The position numbers and the translations under genes are program-made. A model generated the notes under the pieces. It saw only the letters and a list, made by a program, of their open reading frames with translations, was not told the DNA's origin and did not search any database. 64,000 nucleotides of DNA from Sarcomyxa edulis (Eukaryota > Basidiomycota > Agaricomycetes > Agaricales > Mycenaceae), in the NCBI GenBank assembly GCA_009761415.1, contig QUOL01000008.1, positions 806,001-870,000 on the forward strand. The letters run 5' to 3'. This document shows, piece after piece, positions 1 through 13,755 of the stretch; the stretch's first letter is position 1, and each line of letters starts with the position of its first letter.

Positions 1-1314
<1,314 letters not shown>

Positions 1315-2122
1315 TGCGAATCTGTACGGCGTAATAGACAGGGATAGGTGAGTCTACTTGGATAATCTATCTACCAACGCTGAAGTAGTATATTCACTGT
1401 GGTTGCAAGCATTCAGTGTACACGGACTGAACCTATCAGTCCCTGAAGACGCGAAAGCCATCATCAAACCATGGGATGAACGAGATGACACAACGAAATT
1501 CGCAGATTCCGGTGTAGATGATCAGGCGAGGGTCTCCTTCAGGTGGAGGCGTATGTCCGATATGCTGACTCCAAAGCGTAGATGATTATACACATTCCGT
1601 TCTCACAGAACGTCAGACTAAAGTCTGTCCTGCTGAAACTTGGTCTGTACTTTTCCTCTGCGTTCGAATCTCACTACCGTCTTACTCTCTCGGTTAGGTC
1701 GCGGTGAATCCACCCCGCTGCAGCTCCGAATATACGCCAATCATCCCAACATTGTCGACTTTGGTGACGCTGAAACCACTAAACCCCAACTGGATATATC
1801 ACTCCTCGAAGGCGAGACTGGTGTTATAGAATACCCATTACGTGTAGCCGCATTTGCTAGCGTAGGCTCTCTCTCTCTATTTTTTGTGCGTACTCCCTGT
1901 TCTCTGTTCTATCCTGTGTCTGCACTGAGAATGCATGTTCGGCAGTCGAACTCCCCATCAGGTACCCTCTCTAGAGTCTACTACATCGGCTTCAAAGGCG
2001 ATATTTCCTCGTCTCGAAAAGAGGTCAACTCCAAACTAGAAATACCGGCTGCGAATGCTGCCGATAGTGTTATTGATAGACTGACCGAGAAGAGTGCGGC
2101 AGCTCAAGGAACAGCTCGGTGA

Positions 2123-2508
2123 TGAGAAATCTAGGTGATCTTTGCCGCACTGATACCTACTTATCGCACTGGTAGTCTCCAAGCATAGCAGTCGCTCGTT
2201 GTTACTGTATCTGATTTTTGTTCGTAGTATGTACTGAAAGGCAACACGATGGGCTTGCTTGCCTGCCTGAGACAGTAACTTTAGCGAAATGATGATCGAC
2301 GGATGAAGGTGGCTGACCGGAGGAGACGCGCCCAAATTGAAAGTCGGCGGCTGGCAGGCTTTATCGGTGCTTTTTACCCGTGTTTTATCTTTCCCTTTCT
2401 ACGTCGACCACAAGTTACTATTCGTTTTACCCCAAGTCACTGTATGTATCTTTCAGATACACAATTTTCAATTTTCTGACTCTGAGCCCAGCTTTTTAAC
2501 CGTCTATC
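2123..2508. other. Intergenic, no gene seen
   Basis: About 390 bases between the PITH gene and the transporter, both on the + strand. It must hold the 3' end of one and the promoter of the other. A pyrimidine-rich stretch lies just before the transporter start, common in fungal promoters. No conserved coding frame was recognised. Confidence 0.5.
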
Positions 2509-3903
2509 ATGGCCTCGAGCACTCAACAACACGGCCTCCTTGAAGTCAAGGAGTCATTTTCTATCGACGATTCAGACGTAGACTCTTCTCCTTTGCCATC
2601 CCCAGTATCAGCAGCTATCCCTAGACCCCAGAAACCAAAACTATCAGCTGCGACTATCATTCCGATCTGGATAGTTCTTAGCTCGGCTGTCATCATATAC
2701 AACAACTATCTCTATAACACGTTGAAGTTCAAATACCCAGTCTTTTTGGTGACATGGCATTTGGCTTTTGCTGTGAGTAGCGGGTTTTTGCCGATCTTAT
2801 TCGCGGCTATGACTGACGACGTAGGAATCAATAGGCAATAGGCACTCGAGTCCTCCAACGCACGACACACCTTGTCGACGGCGTCAAGGACGTTAACATG
2901 ACGAAGCAAATGTTTCTACGATCTATCCTCCCCATAGGCCTCTTATTCAGCGGCAGTCTAATCCTCAGCAACACCGCGTATATCCATTTGAGTGTTTCAT
3001 ATATCCAGATGCTCAAGGTGCGTGGCTTGCATTTAAACTGGTTCCACTCACTTCATTTACTGATTACGTCCCTGATGTAGGCTTTCAACCCAGTAGCTAT
3101 CCTCCTCATATCCTGGACTTTCCGACTCGCAGAGCCGAACCGGAAACTCGCCGTTATCGTCTTTATGATCTCCATAGGCGTCGCGCTGGCCTCGCATGGA
3201 GAACTTCATTTCAACATGCTCGGATTCCTAATCCAAGCAGCTGCTGTCGGGTTCGAAGCGTCTCGTCTTGTAATGATTCAGATCCTCCTCCACAACCTCA
3301 AGATGGACCCCCTTACCTCTCTTCACTACTACGCGCCCGTGTGCGCCGCGATCAATCTCTTCATCCTCCCTTTCACCGAAGGGTTGGCTCCTTTCAGAGA
3401 CCTGGCTGCATTGGCGTCTGGGTCGTTGGATAGTACCAGTCTTACCACTGGTGTAGGTATGGGACCTCTAGGAGTTCTGGCATTGTTCGTCTCCAACGCG
3501 TCTGTGGCCTTCTTGTTGAATGTTGCTGCTGTATTTTTGGTCGGTGTGGGTAGCGGGTTGGTATTGACTCTGGCTGGTGTATTCAAGGTACGTCCGCCTG
3601 TCATTCGGGTCATTGATATAGCTCTGCCGTTCAAAAAGCACGATCGTCCAAATTTATCCCTCTCTTTCCTCGTATGTTTCATTCATGATACTCATATGTT
3701 CATCTATACTTTCAGGACATTTTACTAATAACTGGATCCTGCCTCATCTTCGGGCAAGCTGTCACCCCATTACAAGTATTTGGTGAGTCCATTCTCATAA
3801 CTCGACCACTCTCCCAGTAATCTCAGACTAAAATCTCCATTTCCCAGGATACTCCATCGCACTTGGAGGTCTCATCCTGTTTAAAACATCAGGCGGGAAA
3901 TAG
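2509..3903 (+). CDS. Triose-phosphate/nucleotide-sugar transporter family membrane protein (TPT/DUF250)
   Basis: A polytopic transporter of the drug/metabolite superfamily, probably in a Golgi, ER or other internal membrane. The N-terminus is soluble and Ser/Pro rich, followed by [22 protein letters not shown] and [14 protein letters not shown], the classic opening of the TPT family. After intron 1 (about 2773-2834) it continues [14 protein letters not shown]...[20 protein letters not shown] and VSYIQMLK. Intron 2 ends near 3080, then [20 protein letters not shown] and several hydrophobic helices follow. Short last exons give [20 protein letters not shown] and a stop at 3901-3903. About ten membrane segments are expected. 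The family moves phosphorylated sugars or nucleotide sugars; the substrate cannot be named. Introns are at about 3588-3715 and just after 3781. Confidence 0.88.
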
Positions 3904-4202
3904 ACGATACGATCTACAACTCTCGTATTCGTTTCCGCTGGTTTTCGTCTCATCTATTACACTGGATTTTTAGTATACATTACCCCCACAATTCACCATT
4001 CCCAGACCCAATCTAACCCTCTACCTCCACCCTCAAGGCCACCCCATCTGCTGTCAATCTAAATCCGAAGCGGGTAATACTATTTTTTCTCCCTTAGACG
4101 CACAACCGTACAGTACTGTTAAATATTGCATGGGATTGTACATACATTTAGACCTGATGTGGCCTCAATGGCGTCGACGTTCTCTAGGAGGATGGACTTA
4201 TA

Positions 4203-6262
4203 ATGCCTAATATCACTCTGAGTCTAAGGCAGAATTTTGTAAGTCCGCGGCCATCTCAGCTTCTTCCCCCCAACATGTCTCGACCTCTGCTTCCCCGTAC
4301 CTCGTCGGGCTCACAACTTCCTACGCGAAGATCGCGGACAAGTCGCCTTTCGACGATATCAAGCCCTGCCGAAAATGCCACTGCTGGTCCTGTCCTCACC
4401 CGCCGTACCTCCGTCAGTGGTTTGACAGGTGCTCCTAAAACACAGCGTACATCCAAAACTTCCCAGAAACTAGTCGTTCTACCATCTGCACCTCAGACGA
4501 AACCTTTAGGCAGCGATGACTTCCTCACCCATGGTCATGAGACTGATACGGGTGTTAGAGAATATAAGAGCGAGGCAGAGCGGATGAGCAAGGAGCAGAG
4601 AAAACGGGCAGGATTCAAGAGACTGACCGCTTATTGTATCGCAGAGTCGTTTAAGATGAAGCTTCTCACTTCATTTCTCAAACGAGAGCATAATGTTTTG
4701 CCCAGGGTGTTTGACGAGGCTTTATATGTTGTGAGCACACTTCCTGCTCTATCATTGTGCTCATGGATTGAATTGTGGATTGTGTTCAAACGACAGATGT
4801 ATCACCTACCCCTCCTCCCAGGGTACGGTCCAAATTCAAATATACGGTCTTCTGTTCCAGCCAAATCGACCGGTGGAAGATCTATACTTTCTCGTCTTTC
4901 CGAAGCAGAAGAAAACGGATATCAAGGGACATATTTCACTGCCGAAGACATAAGGTCACCTTCCTCGCTACGTGATGGCTATATTACATCTTCTTCTCCA
5001 GTCGATACTCGGAAACCTATACCCATGCCACCAATTCCAGCTACTCCTGCTTCGGAGATCACAGTATCTACTGTCTCCGAGGTAGAACCTCCTACTCCAA
5101 ATTCAGAAGCGGAACAAGGTGCGGAGACAGACGACGCAGGTCCTTCCTCCAGTCGAGTACCACCAACACCGGCTAAACCGGATGAGGCCGTTGCAGAAGT
5201 CGTGTTTTTCGAGTACGGTGTTGTTGTCTTTTTTGGACTGGATGAAGGGCAAGAGAGAGGCATTCTGGAGGATCTGGACAATGCCGGTGTTTTGAAGCGG
5301 AAAATAAACGAAGACGATTGGGAGATCGAGGAATGCCATTTTGCGGTCAGTTTCCCGAAACTTGTAAGAAATTCCCTCGCTGATGCTTGTTATTTAAAGC
5401 ATGATCCCTATATTGCATATCCTCGAATATACAACGATTTTTTCAGTGAGCTATCCTGTAGTCGGGCTTGTTTCCACACTAACATCACGCGCAGCGCTCA
5501 AATCTCACTCTCATCTCCTCAAGCTATCTATCGCCCATGCTCTAGCTCAGTCAACACTCCTCGCACACTACGAAACAAATACCCAACGCGTCTTAACATC
5601 CCCACTGACCCTTTCTATACCCAAACAACTAGCCACCTCGGGGGCACTTCATCTGAAGCGAGACGACGCTCTTAAATTAACAGGACGGCTATTCAAAGTA
5701 CGCACTGATGTCAACTTAGTATCGAATGTTTTGGATGTTCCAGAGCTTTTCTGGAGCGAAGCCAGCTTGAAAGAACTGTATGACGCCGTTAGGGAGTATA
5801 TGGAGATCAAAGGGCGGGTACAAGTATTGAATGAGAAACTCGGAGTTGCAGGAGATTTTGTGCGTCTTTCTTGTCACAATATTCGGTACGTTGTAGACTC
5901 ATCATGTTTCGTCATACAGCTCGATGCGATTCACGACCACCTAAACAACTCTGCTATGGAACGAATAACGTGGATTATTATCTGGTCCGTCTAACTTGTT
6001 CTATTTACTTCCTGTTCATCTGTGCAACGCTGACATCGACTCGCAGGTTGATCGTTGTGGCATGCTTAGTAGAACTAGTAAGTCCGAAGCTCGCCTCGAT
6101 TGTCTTACTTTTCCTGATGCTCGACTTTTACAGGGAGAAGTAGTGGCGCGTCTGATAGTTCACGCGAGCATGGTTCGTGGGGATGCTTCTTTACCAATAC
6201 CTACCCTACAGTCAAAGGAGGATGCATTACGGACTTTGGCGAGAATGATGGGCCAGGGATAG
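4203..6262 (+). CDS. RMD1/RMND1-like DUF155 protein
   Basis: Member of the DUF155 family, which includes yeast Rmd1/Rmd8 and mitochondrial RMND1. The N-terminal 100 residues are Ser/Thr/Arg rich and probably disordered. The domain then begins KRLTAYCIAESFKMKLLTSFL...VLPRVFDEALYV and, across an intron at about 4732-4796, MYHLPLLPGYG. A Pro/Ser/Glu-rich insert separates this from VVFFEYGVVVFFGL, the family signature, and then from DPYIAYPRIYND and LKSHSHLLKLSIAHALAQS. The C-terminus has LNNSAMERITWIIIW and LIVVACLVEL, a predicted membrane anchor typical of the family. A second in-frame Met at 4275 (MSRPLLPRTSS) could be the true start. In the family, members act in mitochondrial or vacuolar membranes; location here is not shown by the sequence. 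Confidence 0.88.
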
Positions 6263-6846
6263 TCTACGGTCTGTTCTATATATCTACTTCTTTATTTGAT
6301 TTTTAGGGTGCTGATGTAGCATATCGAGAGTTTTGATCACACTGTATCGGGTGGGGTGGTCATCGTTCGGTCAAAATGCCTGGCGTCTGCCCAATCATCT
6401 TGAGTCAGGATGTGATCGCTTTACTAGTTGCAGCTATACGAAGATCAAGCCTTTCACGGTCGTATCTAGTCATTAAGAGTCGGTGTTGGTCCTTATAACA
6501 TACTTGTTCCTTTCCAACGCTTGGTTGAATATTCAATATTCAGCATTGATTCAGCAGTCATTGAGTGCGGCCACTTGGTCCGCCACAGTTAAAAATAGAA
6601 CCTGCAGGTCTTTTGGTCCCGAGTCTCTTGTCCTCTGTTTTCCTTCCCTTATCCTTCAACACTTCGCTTCGCTGCGCCTTCAGCCATACATAGTATACTT
6701 GTGACTCAACGCGAGTCAAGTAGTCACGACATGCGCGTACTGTAGATCAGCGTACCCCTGGCGCCCGCGGCAAGCAGCGCCCGAAATGATACCTAGTGAT
6801 GTCGGGATACTGAGATCTCTCTCACGGACTACTCTCACACCCTTCC
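6263..6846. other. Intergenic, no gene seen
   Basis: Nearly 600 bases between two + strand genes. A CT-rich block with clustered TTCGCT/CTGCGCC lies around 6640-6690. No coding frame with family resemblance was found on either strand. Confidence 0.5.
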
Positions 6847-9476
6847 ATGGCTGGAGACGACGACCTCAAAGAACAAATATCCCAATTCCAAGACGCCATT
6901 TGGGCCAAGGACAATTGGGTCACCAAAATCCTCGATGAAAAACGCGGTCTAGCGACAAAATGGGCGGTCGAAGCAGGTCTTTTGGCTAAAGACCAGCCCG
7001 TCTTAGATGCGGACGAAAACATGGGCGACGAAGACCCCGTCGATAAAGATGATGAAGCTCGTGTCGACGAAGATGTCGTTGACGAAGACATCATCGCGTC
7101 AGCTCTCAGGTAGGCTTGATTCCGTCTTCTCGTGGTTTTATTGATACCGACACCCACACAGCGAATTGAAGGCCGAGGCGACTCGGATACGCGTCGCTGA
7201 TTCTCTCGTACGGTTTGACGCGTCCGGGAACGTGTCTCGTACAATCGACTTTGGGTCCCTCGATGCCGATATTCGCAATTCCCTGAAGTATGCTAGAGGG
7301 GCGAAGCACGCTATTCAGGCTCCCTTTCCTCCTCTCAGACAAAAAGCAGGCGTTTATGTCTCTGACGATATTGTCCCCGCGTCACTGCATCACGAGGCAG
7401 GTCGGATGTATCGTGTATAGTCGGATATGTGATACTGATTCTCCCTGCAGTTAGTGACCGAACTTGACGCTCTCGCCCAAAAGGAGCCTAAAGACTTTCA
7501 TCCTGGAACATATGGGAAGGTTTGTGGAATTTCACTAGGGGCTAAGTCCCGTATTTACCATCTAATAGGTTCAAGATTTGATCCATCCGTCACTATGTTT
7601 GTCTAAGTTCTACTGTTCCTCTGTCGGTAATCGCTTATGGTCGTGCTTCTAGATCCTTTGGTCATAGGTACTACCAGCATCAATCCCTCTTCCTCAATGC
7701 CTCCGGTCCAAAACGGCGAATTTGTCACGAGCATGGAGACTTTGAGAACCAAAAAGTTCAAGTCTAAATATGCTTGGATACCATCTATATTCAGTGTATC
7801 AGACGATGGAAAAGACGTCCACATCGAATCCTACATCAACGGTCTCGGACCCAGAGACAGATATCCAAACCTCTACCGTGTGATTGAGAAGGTGTTCTTG
7901 TTCGCTCTCCCTCATTTCGAGAAGACGCTGGCTTTCGAATTTGAAAACGAGAAGACTGCATCTGGTACGCTGAACATACATGATCAAATCTCACTTTTTT
8001 TTCTCTTCTTACCAGCCTGTGTAGAATTACGGTGGCTGGACAGAGCCGAAGCACGCGGGACGGAGGACGAGCAAGGCGTTACTCACTCCGAGTGGCAGGC
8101 AATTCTCGATCGCCAATTGATAGAGAAGGGGGAGCAAATATCAAAACAAAAGGAAGACGATGCAAAGATGATCGCCGAAGCAAGGGAGGAGCGTCTCAAC
8201 AAAGCCCGTCTCTTCAATCTAGACGAGTCCATCATCGCGTCAGACACTTTCAAAGGTAAACAGCTTAAGGTCATCGTGAAGGTCAGTCTTGCATATCTTA
8301 GGGACCTTTTGGACGCCGTCTGATCTCGTCAGTCTCTTATTAGGCTGCGACCTACCACCTCAAACCTGGCCAGCGCTACGAAGGGTCGTGGCACATAGAG
8401 GGAATGGTGCGCTATATGGCGTTGTTCTGAGTTAGCTCATTTGCTCACATCTTGTGCAGCCTCATGAGCGTATCACCGCTTCTGCTATCTATTACTATGA
8501 TACGGACGAAGCCATCATTGACGCTGGTCTCAGTCTCAGGAGACTCCGGGACCCAGATACTGATTTCCCTGACACTGAGGAATACCGTCACGAGGTTAGT
8601 TATGACTCACGGTCAAGACACACGCATGCTCATGTACAATGACACTCCAGGCCTTCAATATTCACTTTGCCGATGACGAAGACGGCGAGCCCATTGATTC
8701 CGACGAACCTCCAGAAGAATACGAGGATGACTATCCCAGTGATTGGGAGCAAGAGTCTTATAATGGAGTCTTGCAACCGATGTCAACTAGCTCTCTGAAC
8801 GCCTATATCACTTTAGGGACCGTGCCCACTACAAATTTCAAGCCTGCTGACCAGACTGGAGAGTCTCGCGGTACGGGAAGGATATTGTCCTTCCCGAATT
8901 GGATCCAGGTATGTGATCATTTCATTCGTAGTGGAGACTCTCATAACCTGTATGATCCAGCACAAGGTCGGAGAACTGAAGAATCCCAAGACATCATCGA
9001 CACAAGCTGCTCAGCGAAAGATCGTGAGTCAATCAAAACCGGCTCCTGCATTTATATTGATGCGTCAACCTCGGACAGTTATGTTTCTTCCTCGTTCAGG
9101 ATGACATAATTGACGAGGCCTACGTCTCATACCCTGGATTCTCATATAATGGGCTGCAGGGACTGAAGGTCCTCACAACCATGGACGTGCCTACACAAGA
9201 GCGGGGTACCAACTTCCGCACCCTACATTTCCTTCTTCCAGTCATATGCAAACGTCTCGTCAACAAAACCTTTCCTCCGGAGCTTGTAGACTATGTCATC
9301 GGTGCAGTCGATCAGGGCATGACAAGGGAGATGGCTGAAAAACATCGCCGGGAATTGATGAAAGATAGGACAGTCACCGATCCGAACTTTGATTATCATA
9401 CGGTGCGTTATTTTTCGAATCGATCGTGCAGTGCAGGTGCTGATCGCCTTTGTAGTGGTCCCTCTGTGAACATTGA
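6847..9476 (+). CDS. DUF4246-domain protein (fungal)
   Basis: Large fungal protein of unknown role carrying the DUF4246 region. The N-terminus (MAGDDDLKEQISQFQDAIWAKDNWVTKILDE...) gives the typical helix followed by an acidic linker. Later exons carry SMPPVQNGEFVTSMETLRTKKF and YAWIPSIFSVSDDGKDVHIESYINGLGP. They continue with LKVIVKAATYHLKPGQRYEGSWHIEGMPHERITASAIYYY, SCALE positions typical of the family, and then GRILSFPNWIQHKV. The last group of motifs resembles a 2-oxoglutarate oxygenase-like core (G-R-x-x-x-F-P-N...Q-H), an inference from family likeness. About ten introns are needed. The last exon ends in SLCEH with stop at 9474-9476, matching the family's usual C-terminus. No membrane or secretion signal is seen. 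Confidence 0.8.
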
Positions 9477-9828
9477 AACATTGAGTTGGCTGTCGTACAA
9501 GGGTCGTATGCATAGGTTGTCTTTGGTAGGACTGTGTTTGTCAATGTCCTCCAGAAAAAATAGACAACCGTTTCACCGCTACGCATTATCTTATCTTCGA
9601 CCGTGATTGAAAGATAACAACTTGAGCAACGTGGCCACCAAAGAGTAGCCCTTTAGTGAATGGATCCGGGATGTAATAGCAAAGTCCCAAGAAAGATGCA
9701 TATGATATAAACAATGCTCCAGTGCTCGACTATACAAGGGATATACAAGCAGTATTAGTACAACAACAAATCATAATCGAAATCGTCATCATAAGAATCA
9801 TAAGTACATAAAGGCAATAAGAATCTGC
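9477..9828. other. Convergent intergenic region, no gene seen
   Basis: Short stretch between the 3' ends of the DUF4246 gene and the leucine-rich-repeat gene. It is AT-rich near 9700-9820 and must hold both polyadenylation regions. No coding signal recognised. Confidence 0.5.
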
Positions 9829-11612
9829 TCATTCGTGATGATCCCGCTCGAAAGCACAACAACCCACTACCGTCAACCACTTATGTCTCTCCTCTTCTCG
9901 GTGGCAAAGAAGACTATTCCCAGCACCTAAGCATTTTCCATTCGCACACCCTCCTCCACCGCTACTCAAACCGCCAGTAGTCCCCCACACCTTCGGAGCT
10001 CCATAACCAAAAGGCAGAGTCGAGGGATCAGGAATGCATCCACTCGTTGTACCGCTGCTGGGAAGAGAAGGAAGGAGGCGTGGTAATGTCGAGGGTGATG
10101 AAGCGTATGTGTATATTCGGATTCGTTGTGCGGAAGAAAGCGTCGGTGCGAAGAAGGAAAGAATGTGAAGTTGTATCTCTGTTGGGAGCTTGGAGAAAGG
10201 GAAAATATCTTCGGAAGACGGAGACGGGGATGGTGATACCGTTGATTCAGAATTTGGGGCCGATGGTCCGAGGGCGGGGATGTGGGTAGGGTGTAGAAGG
10301 AGCGCCCTTGCATATTTTAGAAGGCTTGATGCCTCCTTCTCCACGACGCGTTTTAAGTGTACATTCCGAGCTAAAGCACCTCTTAAAGCTTTCTCGGTAA
10401 TCTTCCATGCTTCCGGATTTGCAGACGCTTCGATTTCCGAATCTTCTCCAGAGGTGTTGTCACTTCCAGGACCGCCACTACTATTTACCAAATGATTGGT
10501 TTGCATTTCAACAGATGATAACGCGTAATTGCTACGTTCGATGACTCTGACAATCGTCCGTACAGAACGAAGCCCAAGAGCGTTTCCGTTGCATTTCAGC
10601 GTTACGAGTTGACATCGTGTCGATGAGAGATATTCGATAATATATGGCGTCGAGCGAGATGTGAGCCCCATAGCCGAGAGGTGCAGTTCGTGAAGATGAG
10701 GAGAACATAGATTGGACAGGAATTTCTCGACGAACAGATCGCCAAGGCTCCGATTCGTGGTGAGGGATAAAGTTTCTAGGCGGGACGTGTTCAGAGCAGA
10801 GGTAAATGACGAGATTACCGAGAGGTCTTCTGTGAACAAGTTCTACAGCACGGTTTCAACGCTCAGATACTTTCAGAGTCGGTCGTGCGCTTACATTCTG
10901 TAGAAATAGTTCTTTGAGGTGAATATTGTCCTTCAGGTACTCTGATATAGCCAACAAGCCTCGATCGCCGATTTTGTTGGAGTTCAAGCTGATTTCGACG
11001 ATAGGATGCCTTCTCCCGATCGGAGACGTTAGAAATTTAAACAACACAATGGTGCCATCGTCTCCCAGCTCGTTATGACCGAGGATGAGTTTCGTCACGA
11101 GGCGACGTGAAGAGATCATAGATATAATTTCTTGAGCACCTATATCATATTGAGATCAGAAGAGGAGGGTCATGAATTTCGAGTAATAATTTGCACCTTT
11201 GGTCAAACTTAGACCGCCGTCCATGCAGTCAATCTGACCACGCGCTGAAAGTAGGACTTTCCGGGCTGTCTGAGGATGTCGAACAGAGAATGAGGAGGCC
11301 ATTTGAGAGGGTATAAAGCGAATGCCAGTGCGTGGAGAGCGATATTGATAAGTTATAGACTCGGATGATCGGAGTATCTTTGAAATCCGCTGCGGCAGCT
11401 CGGCGTGCTTTCTTGATCTTGTCCGAGTCCTCTTCAGTCAATTTCCTGGGTCCAAACGACGTGACTCTGTAGTTGCAATGGAAGAGTAGGTACAGTGGCA
11501 GATGCACAATATCAAGATGATACCCGTACCTCAAGGAGTCGATACCCACGAGGTCAAGGAAGAAGTTCAACGGATTTTGCGGACGGAGTCGCACGATTTG
11601 AGATTCTGCACT
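9829..11612 (-). CDS. Leucine-rich-repeat (RNI-like) protein with F-box-like C-terminal segment; 5' end unresolved
   Basis: Leu-rich repeats of the ribonuclease-inhibitor type run through two exons. The first has RRLVTKLILGHNELGDDGTIVLFKFL and ISLNSNKIGDRGLLAISEYLKDN; the second has LETLSLTTNRSLGDLFVEKFL, LHELHLSAMGL and LVTLKCNGNALGLRSVRTIVRVI. Near residue 210 of the last exon is FPFSKLPTEIQLHILSFFAP, which fits the F-box helix pattern, although F-boxes more often sit N-terminal to the repeats. The C-terminus is Ser/Gly rich with several Cys. The upstream exon reads QNPLNFFLDLVGIDSLR then VTSFGPRKLTEEDSDKIKKARRAAAADFKDTPIIRVYN. A start codon with good splice continuity was not found above 11,612, so a short first exon may be missing. 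The role may be protein-protein recognition, but no partner is evident. Confidence 0.72.
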
Positions 11613-12104
11613 CTAATAAGCTATGTTGTTCAGATCCATGAATTCATATCTGTCGAACTATTTATTCTTCAACTTTTGCAGGATATACACACGATACTGG
11701 TGACCTGCCGGTTAAGATGTTGCCTAATCCGATCCGTGGCATCTTTTTCGACTAAATAATTGCTTCATCTTGATCTATGAAGCTACCACCAGTTAGACCT
11801 GCAAAGAGGATCTTACAATTCTACCTTCGTCAGGACTCAGTTGAAGACCACGAGACTCGAGGGGCCCTCGATGATGTTCCTGCATGTGGACACCTTTCTG
11901 GCACGGCCCGCCAGACAGAAAAGCTAGCGACCGTTGCATGCTCTGCCCGTCATATTGCCTTGTGACGATCCCTCGTGAAGATCAATGATACTCCGAGAGG
12001 AAAATATGTATACACGCTCGTTCTGTCGTTCTGGAAGTCACACCGAGGTATAACCTGAGATACATAACTACCGAGGAAATGGAGGCCTTCCTTCCTGCTC
12101 CCTC
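11613..12104. other. Divergent intergenic region, no clear gene
   Basis: About 490 bases between the start of the LRR gene (minus) and the galactanase (plus). It must contain both promoters and perhaps the missing first exon of the LRR gene; an ATG at 11,637-11,639 leads to a stop in frame before the first sure exon. Confidence 0.4.
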
Positions 12105-13464
12105 ATGCATGTCCTTGGTCTCTCATTTTTGTTCTCGGTACTCCTTACATCTAGCTACGCGCTGAAATGGAAAGGTGCCGACTTTTCTAGCGTTGGGCTA
12201 CTCTCTACCCAATACCACGACGCCTCCACATCTTCATCGGTCCAACCCTTTGAGAAGATCCTAGCAGAACACGGCACGAACCTTGCGCGCATCAGGATTT
12301 GGACCAGCACGGATGATACCCAATACAGCTTGAAATACGGTCTTGCCATCGCGAAAAGGGCGGTGGCCGTTGGAATGTCGCTTCTGGTGGATTTGCATTA
12401 CAGTGATACGTGTATGACCATCTTTATCTTCCCTTGCGGACAATAAATCAATAATAAACTGACGACGCCTGAAGGGGCTGATCCTGGCCACCAGGCTATC
12501 CCTGCTGGTTGGCCTACAACTCTTGCTGGGCTGAACACTCAAATCTTCACGTGCGCAGCAATATTTCAGTGGCATTGAGCTTGAAGGTTCACGCTCATTT
12601 GATTCAACAGGTATACGGAAAGCATCGTTACTGCCTTTGCAAATCAAGGCACTCCAATTACTTACATCCAAGTTCGTTTTGCAATTTATTTTTCTGGCGT
12701 TGATACTCATTCTGTCAATCTCAACTTTCAGATTGGAAACGAAATCAAAGATGGAATGCTCTGGCCCGTGGGTCGAATCTCTGTGAACGGCTACTCTCCC
12801 CTGTCCCAATTATTGCATTCAGCCGTTAGCGGTGTTCGCACCGCTTCGTCAAGTGTCAAAACTGTGATACACCTACCAGATGGATGGGATACGGCCTCGC
12901 TGAATTCATTCTACAATAACATCTTCATTGCCGGCGAATTATCTACTGCCGACGTTGACCTCATGGGATTCTCGTTCTATCCGTTCTATGGTACTTCCGC
13001 GAAACTATCGGCTTTACAGACCAGTCTACAAGGGTTAGTGACCAAATTCGGCAAGGTAGGTTCAAACATTGCCTCTCTGCGTTCATCGCAGTGATCACTT
13101 AATGATCACCCATCCAGGACGTAATGGTCGTCGAAACTGACTGGCCTGCCGTCTGCTCCGGGGTATCACTCAGCGAATCATCCATCGCTGTCTCAGCAGC
13201 AGGCCAACAACAGTGGATACTCGATATTCGTAACGTCCTCTCGGGCATCTCCGGTGGCCATGGTCTAGGTATCGTGTACTGGGAGCCAGGATGGGTGGGC
13301 AATGCCAATTTGGGATCGCCTTGTGCGGTAAGCATCTTGCTCTGTTCGATCTTCGGGTGTCCATGCTGATGATCTTGGTGTGTGTGGGCTATCAGGACGC
13401 TTTGCTCGTGGATAGTTCCGGGAATACTCGTGCTTCGATTGCGATGTTCTCCGCGGATATGTGA
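12105..13464 (+). CDS. Secreted arabinogalactan endo-beta-1,4-galactanase (GH53)
   Basis: Glycoside hydrolase family 53 enzyme that cuts beta-1,4-galactan side chains of pectin outside the cell. A signal peptide (MHVLGLSFLFSVLLTSSYA) precedes LKWKGADFSSVGLL. The mature part has NLARIRIW, then DLHYSDTWADPG across intron 1, then PAGWP. A short exon encodes YTESIVTAFANQGTPITYIQ. The next starts IGNEIKDGMLWP, where the Glu of GNE is the acid/base catalyst in the family. DLMGFSFYPFYG follows, then VMVVETDWPAVC, whose Glu is the expected nucleophile. The end [24 protein letters not shown] and a stop at 13,462-13,464 give a full-length enzyme with a catalytic domain only. It points to a plant-matter-degrading lifestyle. 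Confidence 0.92.
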
Positions 13465-13755
13465 ACGGAAAATATTAACCAAGTCTGTCAATATCAGGTA
13501 TGTTCAGGTGTATCGGTATAAGCTCTAGCTGTCGAGATATATCGAATACGAACGCATCCGTTGTGGATAATTGATCCAATTAAACCATCGACTTTAGGCC
13601 AACCGAGCAAGAACAACGAACTCTTGTCTTCTGTCTTTGAATTCACAATGCTCATCGACTTCAAATGGAATAGAATCAAGCAACTAGCCATTGTAATCTA
13701 CATGCCTATGCCACCTCCAATAATCGTACACGTCTAGAATTATCTGTCATTTCCA

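Noticed and set aside
1655..1680. TTCGAATC-like word resembling a tRNA T-loop
   Set aside because: It sits inside a PITH intron and no cloverleaf can be drawn around it. No tRNA gene was convincing anywhere in the window.
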